The position numbers were made by a program, and so were the translations under genes. Shown one piece after another: positions 52,707-62,200 of a stretch of 64,000 bases of DNA (the stretch's first letter is position 1; each line of letters opens with the position of its first letter). The stretch comes from Dehalococcoidia bacterium. GTDB taxonomy: Bacteria; Chloroflexota; Dehalococcoidia; Bin125. The stretch is from contig JAJDWB010000007.1 in assembly GCA_022825855.1 (NCBI GenBank), forward strand, positions 186,001-250,000, written 5' to 3'. The notes under the pieces are model-generated. The model saw nothing but the letters and a program-made list of their open reading frames with translations. It had not been told where the DNA came from and did not search any database.

Positions 52707-54314
52707 CTACACCGAGTACTTGATTTCACCGTCCACATACGTTTGCTGCACCGATATCTCGCGGATGTACTCGGCGTCGACCAAGGTTGGGTCGTGACTC
52801 AACACGACCAGGTCCGCCCGCTTGCCCACCTCGATCGAGCCGACCTCGTCGTCTCGGAACATCGCGACTGCCGAGTTGATCGTCTGAGTGCGCAGCGCCT
52901 CGAGCGGCGTGAGGGTTTCCTCCTCGGCGATCAGGTCGCCGTCGCGGGAGCGGCGGGCGGTCAGGCCGTAGAGGCCGAGCAGCGGCTCGACCGGGGCGCA
53001 GGGGAAGTCGGAGCCGGAGGCGACGGTGACGCCGGCGTCGAGGAACGAGCGGTAGGGCAGCGGCGGGATCGTGAGGCCGGCGTCGGCGATGAATTCGACG
53101 AAGCCCTGGCCGACGGAGTAGAGGAACGCCGGCTGGTGCGAGATGATCACGCCCAGCGAGGCGGCCCGCTCCATCTGGCCGGGATCGGCGAAGAAGAAGT
53201 GCTCGATCCGGTAGCGCGCGTCGCTGCGGGGGATTTCGCGCTGGACGCGCTCGTAGGTGTTGAGGGCCTGCTCAATCGCTCGGTTGCCGAGGCAGTGGAT
53301 CGCAGTCTGCAGGCCGTGCGAGGCGGCGTTGAGCACGAGCTGGTCGACCTCGTCCTGGCCGTAGTAGGGCTCGCCGACATCCTCGAAGCTGCCGTCGGCG
53401 TGGCATTTGCGCAGCGCGTTGGAGGGATAGACGGGGTCCATGAACAGCTTGACAATCCCGCCGCGCAACCGGTCGGAGACGTCGTCCTTGAGGAACCCGC
53501 CCCGGGCGGCCTCCTCGGGCGCGGCGAAGAAGCCGTTTCCGCCGCGCATCTGGTGGATCATGATCGGCAGCTTGCCGCGCTCGTCGGCGAGGCGGTACAT
53601 CTCGGCGCTCTCGGGCATCACGACGGCGTCGCCGACGCTGGTCACGCCGTGCGAGAGGTGGCGCAGCGCGTTCTGCTCGATCAGATCGGCGATGATCTCG
53701 GGCCCGAGCGTGTCGATGTGCGCCCGCATCGAGGCGTGATGGACGAGGTCGGAGGCGCGCTCGTAGAGCATCCCGGTCGCTTCGCCGCTCTCGTCGCGCA
53801 GGATCTGCCCGCCGCGCGGGTCCGGTGTCTCGAAGTTGATCCCGGCAATCGCCATCGCGGCCGAGTTGGCGTAGGAGGCGTGGTAGGAGTAGTCCATCAC
53901 GCAGACGGGATTGTCGGGCGCGACATCATCGAGTTCGTCGCGCGTGAGCCAGCCGCCATTGGCGTGTCGGGCGCTGTATCCGAGTCCCCAGACCCACTGG
54001 CCGGCGGGAGTGGCCTCCGCCGCTGTGGCGATGGCGTCGAGGACGGCCGGCTTGCCAGCCAGCGGCGGGATGCGACAGTCGACCGAGCGGGGCTCGAACG
54101 TGGTCATCGAGAAGTGGTTGTGCGGATCACAGAAACCGGGGATCAGCGCCCGACCGCGCAGGTCGACCCTGGTCGCGTCGGGGCCGACCGCCTGGCCAAC
54201 CTCATCGCTGTCACCGACGGCGACAATCTTGCCGTCCCGCACCGCCACACCGGACGCAATCCGATCCAGCCCGTCCATCGTCAGTACGCGGCCGCCGGTG
54301 AAAAGCAGTTCCAT
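52707..54314 (-). CDS. YtcJ-like amidohydrolase
   Basis: I start at ATG 54314 (GGGAGG upstream). The 535-residue protein begins LLFTGGRVLTMDG and carries FCDPHNHFS, the HxH metal motif, HQMRGGNGFF, and ASGSDFPCAPVEPLLGLYGLTAR. It belongs to the YtcJ/imidazolonepropionase-like branch of the amidohydrolase superfamily, in the subset that includes exo-enzymes with long C-terminal domains. Divergently transcribed from the sterol-methyltransferase-like gene with only 34 bp between starts. Confidence 0.9.
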   Translation of the reverse strand: MELLFTGGRVLTMDGLDRIASGVAVRDGKIVAVGDSDEVGQAVGPDATRVDLRGRALIPGFCDPHNHFSMTTFEPRSVDCRIPPLAGKPAVLDAIATAAEATPAGQWVWGLGYSARHANGGWLTRDELDDVAPDNPVCVMDYSYHASYANSAAMAIAGINFETPDPRGGQILRDESGEATGMLYERASDLVHHASMRAHIDTLGPEIIADLIEQNALRHLSHGVTSVGDAVVMPESAEMYRLADERGKLPIMIHQMRGGNGFFAAPEEAARGGFLKDDVSDRLRGGIVKLFMDPVYPSNALRKCHADGSFEDVGEPYYGQDEVDQLVLNAASHGLQTAIHCLGNRAIEQALNTYERVQREIPRSDARYRIEHFFFADPGQMERAASLGVIISHQPAFLYSVGQGFVEFIADAGLTIPPLPYRSFLDAGVTVASGSDFPCAPVEPLLGLYGLTARRSRDGDLIAEEETLTPLEALRTQTINSAVAMFRDDEVGSIEVGKRADLVVLSHDPTLVDAEYIREISVQQTYVDGEIKYSV

Positions 54315-54348
54315 ATTGGCCTCCCTGTTGACTGGTACCATAGGTCTC

Positions 54349-55383
54349 ATGTCCAGCGCACCCCCACCCCAGAGCCGAACCGATGAGACGCCGCGCGAGG
54401 CGCTGCGTGATTACTACCAGATTCAAGAGCTGAGCGAGTCGTCGGAGGATGCGGCGCGGATAGCCGATCAGCCGAAGTTTGTGAGCCGCTTCTACGACGC
54501 GGTGACGCGGCTGTACGAGTTCGGCTGGGGCACGACGTTCCATTTTGCTCCGCGGCGGCCGGGCGAGAGCCTGAAGGATTCGCAGGAGCGGCTGGACGTG
54601 GAGATTGGCGACGTGTTGCAGCTGAAGCCGGGCATGGAGGTTGCCGACTTCGGCTGCGGGGTTGCAGGGCCGTTGGTCGCGATCGGCAAGTCGACCGGGG
54701 CCAGCATTACCGGGATCAACTTCAACTCGTATCAGATTGCGCGCGGGCAGCAGCGGGTGGCGCAGGCGGGTCTGGAGCAGACCTGCCGGTTCCTCTACGC
54801 GGACTACATGGACGTGCCGCTTGAGGATGAGGTGTTTGACGCGATCTACACGTTCGAGGCCGTCTGTCACGCACCGAACAAGCTGCTGCTGTTCGAGCAG
54901 ATGCACAGGCTGCTCAAACCCGGCGGCGAGATTGCGCTGGTCGAGTGGTGCCTGACGGATCGATTCGACGCCGACGATGCGCGGCATCGGGACATTCGCC
55001 GGCGGATCGAGGCCAACAACGCCACGCCGGACCTGCTCACGACGGACGAGCATGTGGAGACGATCCAGCGGGCGGGGTTCGAGATCATCGAGGCGGTCGA
55101 CTTGCAGGCGGAGCAGGGCGACCCGCGGACTCCCTGGTACATGGCGCTGCAAGGGCGCGACCTGTCGTTCTCATCGTGGGCGCGGACACCGGCCGGGCGG
55201 GCGTTCACAGCGAACTTCACGAAGCTGCTGGAGCGGTTGCGGATCGCTCCGCAGGGCACCAGCGACACCGCCGAGTTCCTGAACGTGGCGGCCGACGCGC
55301 TGGTCGAGTCGGGCGAGCTGGAGATCTTCACGCCGAGCTTCCTGGTGCACGCGCGCAAAGCGGCGGACGGCTCCGCGAGTTAG
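54349..55383 (+). CDS. Sterol C-24 methyltransferase-like enzyme
   Basis: ATG 54349 gives a 344-residue protein. The SMT hallmark YEFGWGTTFHFAPR (56-69) is present, followed by LKPGMEVADFGCGVAGP with the SAM motif (102-108), TGINFNSYQIARGQQ, the YTFEAVCHAPNKLLLF region and EWCLTDRFDADDARH. These match eukaryotic sterol C-24 methyltransferases (ERG6/SMT), which methylate the side chain of delta-24 sterols. Bacterial SMT homologues are known from few lineages. No sterol cyclase or squalene epoxidase gene is seen in this window, so substrate may come from the host or diet. Divergent from the YtcJ-like gene. Confidence 0.9.
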   Translation: MSSAPPPQSRTDETPREALRDYYQIQELSESSEDAARIADQPKFVSRFYDAVTRLYEFGWGTTFHFAPRRPGESLKDSQERLDVEIGDVLQLKPGMEVADFGCGVAGPLVAIGKSTGASITGINFNSYQIARGQQRVAQAGLEQTCRFLYADYMDVPLEDEVFDAIYTFEAVCHAPNKLLLFEQMHRLLKPGGEIALVEWCLTDRFDADDARHRDIRRRIEANNATPDLLTTDEHVETIQRAGFEIIEAVDLQAEQGDPRTPWYMALQGRDLSFSSWARTPAGRAFTANFTKLLERLRIAPQGTSDTAEFLNVAADALVESGELEIFTPSFLVHARKAADGSAS

Positions 55384-55415
55384 ACGACCGACACACGGGG
55401 AAGGATCGGGCGCGG

Positions 55416-55704
55416 CTAGGGGCCGACGGCTTCGAGGACGCCGGTGGCGGCTTTGCTGCGCTGGCCGGCGGCGACATCGTGGCTGAGTATGACGAGGTCG
55501 TGCTTGGCGCCTTCGCGATCCTTGACGTGGTCGCGAAGGACCGCTTCGGGCTTGAAGCCGAGGGTGCGGAAGACGTTGATCGCCTGCTGCTGGTCGATGG
55601 TCATCTGGCCGATGATCTTCTCGACGCCCATCTCCAGGGCGATGCGGAAGGCTTCCTCGGTCAGGAGCCGTCCGACGCCCTGCTCGCGCAACTGCGGGGA
55701 ACAG
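55416..55704 (-). pseudogene. 5'-truncated GNAT acetyltransferase gene
   Basis: Reading toward 55416, the frame contains SPQLREQGVGRLL (the acetyl-CoA motif Q/RxxGxG/A), EEAFRIALEMGVEKI and VFRTLGFKPEAVLRDHVKDREG, the second half of a GNAT fold. The N-terminal half is missing; upstream of about 55705 the frame is unlike any GNAT. The break coincides with the left end of the 3.25-kb insertion. Confidence 0.75.
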
Positions 55705-55732
55705 CCTCAAGTCCGCACTCAAATGCCTAGTG

Positions 55733-57250
55733 TCATCCGCTCAACGGAAGACGGACGACGCCGGCTGTGCCGTCGACTTCGACAATTGCTCCGTCACTAA
55801 TCTCACGTGTGGCTGTGCGTGTACCGGCGACGGCGGGGATTCCGTATTCGCGCGCAACGATAGCCATGTGCGAGAGTGCGCCTCCTGCATCCGTCACCAC
55901 GGCGCCGGCGAGCGCGAAGTATGGGGTCCACGCCGGGGCGGTCATCCCGCAGACCAAGACGTCGCCATCGCGGAGCCGATCGGCCTCTGCCAGCGAGCGG
56001 ATCACCCTCGCCCGGCCCCGGTACGCGCCGGGCGACGCACCGATGCCCTTCAGCACTCCCGCGACGCCTTCCTGTTCAGGCAACGGCCGCCCGAGCACTG
56101 GTGGCGGCGAAACCGCACGGTAGGAAGTCTGCGCCTGTCGACGCGCGTCGAGGATGGAGATAGCGGGAGCAGAACCGGTCTCAAGTGCATCAATCAACTC
56201 GTCGAATGTGAGGTAGAAGACCTCCCCGGAGTCATGCAGGATCGCCCGCGCGGCCAGCAGCCGCCCGATGTTCAGCCAGCGGTAGCGGGACGCGGCGGCT
56301 AGTCGCTGATCGCAGACGGCATTGTGATCCTCGCGCACAGGCAGCAATTGCTGCGCTGTGGGCAGCCCGTCCAGCAGCGCCTGCGCACCCGCGTCCTCCG
56401 CTGCCCGCGCTCGAAGCTCCGATTCCAACTCTTCTCGCCGCGCGACCTGCTCGGCCACAGCCCGCGCAGGGGACGCGTCCTCGGGCTCCTCGGCGTAGCG
56501 CAGCACGAGGCCCAAGGCAGGGCGAGGGTCCTCAAGCCAAGTCGGGGCATCTACCAAGTCCCGCTCGGTCGTGTGTCCGAAGTCCTCGAGGAAGGCCGTG
56601 AACCGGATATCGAAGCCAGCATGGCCCACGCTGGTCGTTCCTGTTGTTGCTGCCTCTCGTAGGGCGGCCAGCAGCCCTTCATCGGCGCGTGCTTCTCGTC
56701 CAAGGTCCCAGAGCGCGACAGCGCGATCAAGCGTCCGGTTGGGAAAACCCTGCAGGAGCGCGTGGCTATCCGGGCGGCGTGCACTGCCGAAGACATCGCA
56801 GTACGCAGACGTGAACTCCTTGGCAAGCCTTCCAGCGGGAATCACACACTCGCGGTGGACACCCGAGAACACCCGCCCGAACTCGGCGACCTGCCTGTCG
56901 AGGACGTCTCGCCATTGGCCAACAGGCACGCCACTGGCCTTGAAGCCGCAGAGCTCATCAAAGAGTTCGTTCACCTCAGGGAGCCACTTGGTGCGCCAGA
57001 TTTCAAAGGCGGTCAGCCCCCCCAGGTCGGGGGCCGACGCCGACATCCCCGCCTTGTCCGCCGGGTCGGCACGGTAGTATGTGTATCCGTTGATAATCAG
57101 GTACGACGGAGGCGATCCAGGGTCGACGAGCGGTCCGAAGGCTCGCCCACAGGTGAGCGGCGGCTGTGATGCTGGTCCGTGCTCGCTCTCATATATCCAC
57201 GTGTACTGCTCGAGCTCCGGGTCCGGCAGGGAGAATTCGACGATTGTCAT
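55733..57250 (-). CDS. PEP-utilising mobile-domain protein without ATP-grasp domain
   Basis: The 505-residue protein ends in a swivelling phosphohistidine domain with catalytic His461 in TDAGGALSHMAIVARE, then GIPAVAGT. Upstream lies VFYLTFDELIDAL, as in rifampicin phosphotransferase-type enzymes. The N-terminal 350 residues do not show the ATP-grasp domain that would phosphorylate this histidine, so it must work with a separate partner or has another role. Substrate unknown. RBS AAGGAGG. It lies on the low-GC insert and precedes no other gene on the strand besides MCO upstream. Confidence 0.85.
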   Translation of the reverse strand: MTIVEFSLPDPELEQYTWIYESEHGPASQPPLTCGRAFGPLVDPGSPPSYLIINGYTYYRADPADKAGMSASAPDLGGLTAFEIWRTKWLPEVNELFDELCGFKASGVPVGQWRDVLDRQVAEFGRVFSGVHRECVIPAGRLAKEFTSAYCDVFGSARRPDSHALLQGFPNRTLDRAVALWDLGREARADEGLLAALREAATTGTTSVGHAGFDIRFTAFLEDFGHTTERDLVDAPTWLEDPRPALGLVLRYAEEPEDASPARAVAEQVARREELESELRARAAEDAGAQALLDGLPTAQQLLPVREDHNAVCDQRLAAASRYRWLNIGRLLAARAILHDSGEVFYLTFDELIDALETGSAPAISILDARRQAQTSYRAVSPPPVLGRPLPEQEGVAGVLKGIGASPGAYRGRARVIRSLAEADRLRDGDVLVCGMTAPAWTPYFALAGAVVTDAGGALSHMAIVAREYGIPAVAGTRTATREISDGAIVEVDGTAGVVRLPLSG

Positions 57251-57322
57251 GTCCGAGTGCGCCTCCTTGCCCTCAGCTTAAGACATCAGCCCGGCGAGAG
57301 CGTAATCAACATGCCAGCACTC

Positions 57323-58747
57323 CTACTCAACGATGACGAATTGCCCCATCATGCCCAGATCCTCATGATCAAGAATGTGGCAGTGAAACATGTACGGAGT
57401 CTCTTCAGCAGCGTAACTCTTGAATCTTGCAGCGATAACGACCTCCCTGTCGGGATTCACTAGCACAGAGTCCTCCCAGCCTGCCTCTTCCGGCGGAGGC
57501 GGTTCGCCGTTTATCGCCAGGATCTGAAACTGAATCTGGTGAGGGTGGAACACGTGCTGCCCGTCATCGCTGGTCAGAGTCCAGCGTTCGGTATCTCCGA
57601 GTTGCACCGCGAAGTCGATCCGGTCCATGTCGAACTGGACTCCATTGATTGCCCAGCGTGCGTCGAACTCCCAGAAGTTGCGCACATCTCCCATACGGAA
57701 ATGCCGGTTGACCGTGATTTCGGACTCGGATATTCGCTCTATGGTAGCGAGTTCGTCAGGAAGCACACCTGTACGCGAAGCTAAACCGTTTGGGCGGAGT
57801 TCCAGTACCCGGCCGAACGTGGTGTCGACCAAAGCAGCGGACTCGCTCCCGACGTTGACGATGACCTCGGCTCGGTCGCCGGGTGCGAGGACGAGCTGTT
57901 CGAGTGCGACTGGTCTAGCCAAGTAACCGCCGTCGGAGGCGATTTTGGTCATATCGGCCCCGTGGACGCCAAGTCGGTAGACTCGGCCTTGGCTGCCATT
58001 CAGCAGCCTGAGCCGAACCAACCCGTTGGGTACTTCGATGAATGGGTTGATCGTGCCATTCACTGTCAGCGTGGAATATAGTTGCCCGTCTTCGCCCTGG
58101 TCGATGGAGAAGTCTAGCTGACCGTCGTCCTTGAAGGTCCTGTCTTGAATGATGACCGGAATATCGTCAACGCCGTATGTTGATGGCAGCGAAGCGGTAG
58201 CAGGGTTGTCGTCTTCGATGATGATCAACCCTGCTGCTCCGTAGTACACATGCTCCGCTGTGAATCCGTGTGCATGGGGATGATACCAGAGGGTCGCTGC
58301 CGGCTGGATCACGTCGAAGTCGGCCAACCACGTTGCGCCAGGCCCAATTGTACTATGCGGTCCGCCGTCGTCCTCGGCCGGTACATCGGCGCCATGCCAA
58401 TGGGTTGTCGTAACCTCGCGCAATGCGTTTGTGACGCTGATCGCGACCGAGTCACCGGACCTCATGCGAAGAGTCGGACCGAGCACGGACGTGCCGTTGT
58501 AGGAGTAGGTGTCAGTCATTGTTGCCTGCATGTAACTGTGCTTTGAACGACCAATCGTAAGCGCGAAGTGCGAGACGCCACTCTTAATGGTGGGTTCGAG
58601 CAGCGGAGGGATCGACAGAGGCGCTGCCGCTGGGGTATCGATCGAAATCCGCTTGGCCGGGTCGCCTTCATCAAACAAAATGATCGCGGTCAAGATTACG
58701 AACGCTACGGTCGTGAGAAGGCCGACTACAATGCTGATTCTCTTCAT
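57323..58747 (-). CDS. Multicopper oxidase (CueO/SpoA-like)
   Basis: Start at ATG 58747; TTG 58787 would add a non-homologous leader. The 474-residue protein has an N-terminal membrane segment (SIVVGLLTTVAFVILTAII), then copper motifs HWHG (116-119), HPHAH (156-160), HPHQIQF, and the C-terminal HCHILDHEDLGMM with T1 ligands H455, C456, H461 and M466. Such enzymes oxidise Cu(I), Fe(II), Mn or phenols with O2. It is exported or membrane-anchored. Upstream gene of the low-GC insert, 72 bp from the PEP-domain gene. Confidence 0.94.
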   Translation of the reverse strand: MKRISIVVGLLTTVAFVILTAIILFDEGDPAKRISIDTPAAAPLSIPPLLEPTIKSGVSHFALTIGRSKHSYMQATMTDTYSYNGTSVLGPTLRMRSGDSVAISVTNALREVTTTHWHGADVPAEDDGGPHSTIGPGATWLADFDVIQPAATLWYHPHAHGFTAEHVYYGAAGLIIIEDDNPATASLPSTYGVDDIPVIIQDRTFKDDGQLDFSIDQGEDGQLYSTLTVNGTINPFIEVPNGLVRLRLLNGSQGRVYRLGVHGADMTKIASDGGYLARPVALEQLVLAPGDRAEVIVNVGSESAALVDTTFGRVLELRPNGLASRTGVLPDELATIERISESEITVNRHFRMGDVRNFWEFDARWAINGVQFDMDRIDFAVQLGDTERWTLTSDDGQHVFHPHQIQFQILAINGEPPPPEEAGWEDSVLVNPDREVVIAARFKSYAAEETPYMFHCHILDHEDLGMMGQFVIVE

Positions 58748-58950
58748 GGTGCAACCGGCAACAATGCCATTGATCTCCCGCGTGAACAACTACGATGGCG
58801 GCTAAAGGCTGTTGCACTTGCTAACGCCTATGCGCTACGGCGCCGCAGTCAGCACTACCCGCAGTACCAACGTTGCGTCACGGTACTCTGGTCCGGCGGG
58901 AGGGTCAATCACGGCACCAAAACGAGCCGGCCCTAATCCCGCTGCAAGAT

Positions 58951-59129
58951 CGCACGACGACCACCGGCTCGCCGTTGCCCCGCGGGATGCCGCACCCGTA
59001 GTAGACGGGTGAGAGCCGCAGCGCGGCCCACTCCCAGGGGAAGTTCAACTCGTTCTGGATCGGGGTCAGCGCCGGCTGAACCGAATGGTCGTCAACGTAG
59101 CGATCGAGGAGTCTGTCTGCGGGCGCCAT
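58951..59129 (-). pseudogene. N-terminal fragment of an alpha/beta-hydrolase gene
   Basis: ATG 59129 opens MAPADRLLDRYVDDH, then ELNFPWEWAALRLSPVYYG and GIPRGNGEPVVVV, the start of a hydrolase whose next residues should form the oxyanion strand (PGF). At residue 59 (about 58950) the frame changes to RSCSGIRAGS and ends. The remaining protein is missing from the window, replaced by the insertion. Confidence 0.65.
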
Positions 59130-59236
59130 GGCAGTCGTCTCGATCCGGTGCGGTTGGACCGGACCTCCAGACAGAGCGTATCGCAGACCTGGGCGACTTC
59201 AGAACTCGCGAGGCGGAACGTGCCTATCCTGTGCGG

Positions 59237-62200
59237 GTGACCTTTTCGTGGGAACTGTGGCGATTCACGGAGGGCGTGCGCTGGCGCGTGGCGCTTTCGG
59301 TGCTCGTGGGTCTGTTCGCGGTGGCGGCGGGGGTGGCGCGGCTGGCGCTGCTGGGTTGGATCGGCGCGCGGATCTTCGAGGGCGACAGCTTCGGCGATCT
59401 GGTGCCGTTGATCATTGCGGCGGCTGCGTCGATCGCGGCGCGCTCGGTCTTCCTCTACGCGAAGGAAGAGATTGCCAACGGCACGGCGCTGCAAGTGCAG
59501 TACAAGCTGCGGCAGCGGCTGTTCGACCAGGTCGTGCGGCTGGGCCCCTCGCACTTCGATCGGCAGCGCACGGGCGACATCACGGTCGGCGTAGTCGAGG
59601 GGGTGGAGCAGCTCGAGACGTTCTTCGGTCAGTACCTGCCGCAACTGATCGTGGCCTCGCTGGCGCCGATCGGGATCTTCGTCTTCATGGGCTTCCTCGA
59701 CCTGCCGGTCGCGGCGATCTACTTCGGATTTGCCCTGGTCACGCTGACCCTGCCGTCGCTGCTCAAGCAGCAGAACGCCGAGGCGTCTCTGCGGCGGCGC
59801 GACGCCTATGGGTCGTTCGCGGCGGACTTCCTCGACTCGGTGCAGGGTCTGGCGACGCTCAAGGCGTTCGGTCAGAGCGGGCGGCGGGGCGCGGAACTGG
59901 CCGAGCGGGCTCAGGAGGTGTTTCGCTCGACGATGGGCGTGCTGTTCCACAATGCGGTCGCGCAGGGTCTGACAATCCTGGCGATCACGGTGGGCGCGGC
60001 GGTGGCGCTGTACGTGGGCGCGCTGCGGGTCGAGAGCGGCGCGATGGAGCTGGCCGAGTTGCTGGTCGTGCTGATGCTGGGCGTCGAGGTCTTCCGGCCG
60101 CTGCGCGAGTTGAGCCAACTCTTCCACCAGGGGCTGCTGGGCGTCGCCGCGGCGCAGAGCGTGCTTGATGTCGACCAGGCGGCGCCGCTGACGCCGGATG
60201 TCGAGGCGGAACCGGCGCCCGGGCTCGAGCCGCGGATCGAGTTCGATGGCGTGACGTTCAGCTATCCGACCGGCCGGCGGCCGGCGCTTAAACAGGTCTC
60301 GTTCACGGTCGAGCCGGGCCAGCGGGTGGGTGTGGTCGGACGTTCGGGCTCGGGCAAGTCGACCCTGGTCTGGCTGCTGCAGCGGCTCTACACGCCGCAG
60401 GAGGGGACAATCCGGATTGGCGGGCGGGAAATCAACTCGCTTCGCTTCGACGACATCCGCGCGCAGATGGCGGTGGTGCTGCAGGACACCTACCTGTTCC
60501 ACGGCAGCGTGCTGGCCAACCTGCGCTTCGCCAAGCCCGACGCGAGCGACGACCAGATCCGGGCGGCGGCAGAAGCAGCCAACGCGCACGAGTTCATCAA
60601 CGCGCTGCCGGAGGGCTACGCCACCGTGATCGGCGAACGCGGGCACCGGCTGTCGGGCGGCGAACGCCAGCGGATCGCCATCGCGCGGGCGCTGCTGCGG
60701 GACGCGCCGATGCTGATCCTGGACGAGGCGCTATCGAGCGTGGACGCCGAGAACGAGGCGACGATCCAGGCTGCCCTGGACCGCCTGATGCAGGGACGCA
60801 CGACGCTGATCATGGCGCATCGACTGTCGAGCGTGCGCGATTGCGACGAGATTCTGGTGCTCGACGAGGGCCGGCTGGTGGAACGCGGCGACCACGAGAC
60901 CCTGCTGGCCGAAGGCGGCGTGTACGACTGGCTGATGCAGGGACAGATGACGGATCCGAGCCTGGACCAGTACCCGCAGGGATTGGCCGCTTCGGAGCCA
61001 GCAGCAGTCGGACCCGCTACGGAATCGTTGGCTATGCGCGACGAGAGCGGCGGCGCGACGGAGGCGATTATCCGCGCCGAAGGTATGGGCTGGCGCGAGA
61101 CGTCGTCGCGGCTGCTGGCGTTGGCCGCGCCGTACTGGTTCAAGACCTCGCTGTCGTTCCTGACCGGGATCGCGCACTTCTTCGGGGCGATCGCGGTCGG
61201 CGTGATCGGCGCGCTGATGGTCGCCAACGTGCGCGACGGCGACTCGATCGATCTGCTCGCCGCTCTGCTGATCGTGGTCGCGGTGTTGACCGGCCTGTTC
61301 CGCTTCCTCGAGAACTGGGTCTCGCACGATATGGCGTTCCGGCTGCTGGCCGACATGCGGATCGACCTGTTCCGCAAGCTCGATCAGCTCGCGCCTGCGT
61401 ATCTGCTCAGGCGGCGCACCGGCGACCTGGTCTCGATGGCGACGCAAGATGTCGAGACGGTGGAGTACTTCTTCGCCCACACGATCGCCAATGCGGTGGT
61501 CAGCGTGGTGATTCCCGGTGCGGCGCTGATCACGCTGTTCGTCGTGGACTGGCGGCTCGGCCTGGGGCTTGCGCCGCTGCTGCTGATCGCGGCCTTGAGT
61601 CCGCTGTTCACGCGGCGGATCGTGGATCGGCTGGGCTCGCGCTCGCGCGATCACCTGGGCGCGCTCAACGCGCACATGGTGGACACGCTGCAGGGTCTGC
61701 GCGAGGTGACCGCTTTCCAGCGGGAGCCCGAGCGCAAGACCGAGTTCGAAGGCCTGATGCGCGACTACGTGCCCGTGCGGGCGGGATTCAACCGCCAGAT
61801 CTCGACGCAGCGCACGCTGCTGGAGGGGCTGACCGGATACGGCGGCCTGGCCGTGCTGACGATCGGCGGCGCGCTGACGGTGCGCGGCGACATCGACGCG
61901 ACGCTCGCGCCGCTGCTGACCTTGCTGGCGATGGGCGCGTTCATGCCGGTTGCGGAGCTGGCCCAGGTCGGTCGCCGGCTGGGCGACACGCTGGGCGCGA
62001 CTCGCCGGTTGACGGCCGTGCACAGCGAGTCGGTCGAAGTGGTCGACGGTCCGGGCATTGCGGCCAACGGCCGGGCGGCGCCGGCCAAGGACGTGTCCGG
62101 GGGCGTATCCGAGGGCGCGTTCGCCTCGGTCGACTTCGCCTATGAGGACACATCGAGGGCGGCGCTCGACGATGTCTCGTTCGAACTGAAGCCGGGCGGG

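Larger units (their letters stand above)
55705..58950. mobile_element. Lower-GC insertion of about 3.25 kb replacing two gene ends
   Basis: Left boundary: the GNAT gene loses its 5' half near 55705. Right boundary: an alpha/beta-hydrolase gene loses its 3' part near 58950. Between them are two minus-strand genes (PEP-mobile protein and multicopper oxidase) with clearly lower GC than both sides. No transposase, integrase or obvious terminal inverted repeat was found, so it is a deletion-insertion by recombination or a decayed element. Ends are estimated to within about 30 bp. Confidence 0.55.
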
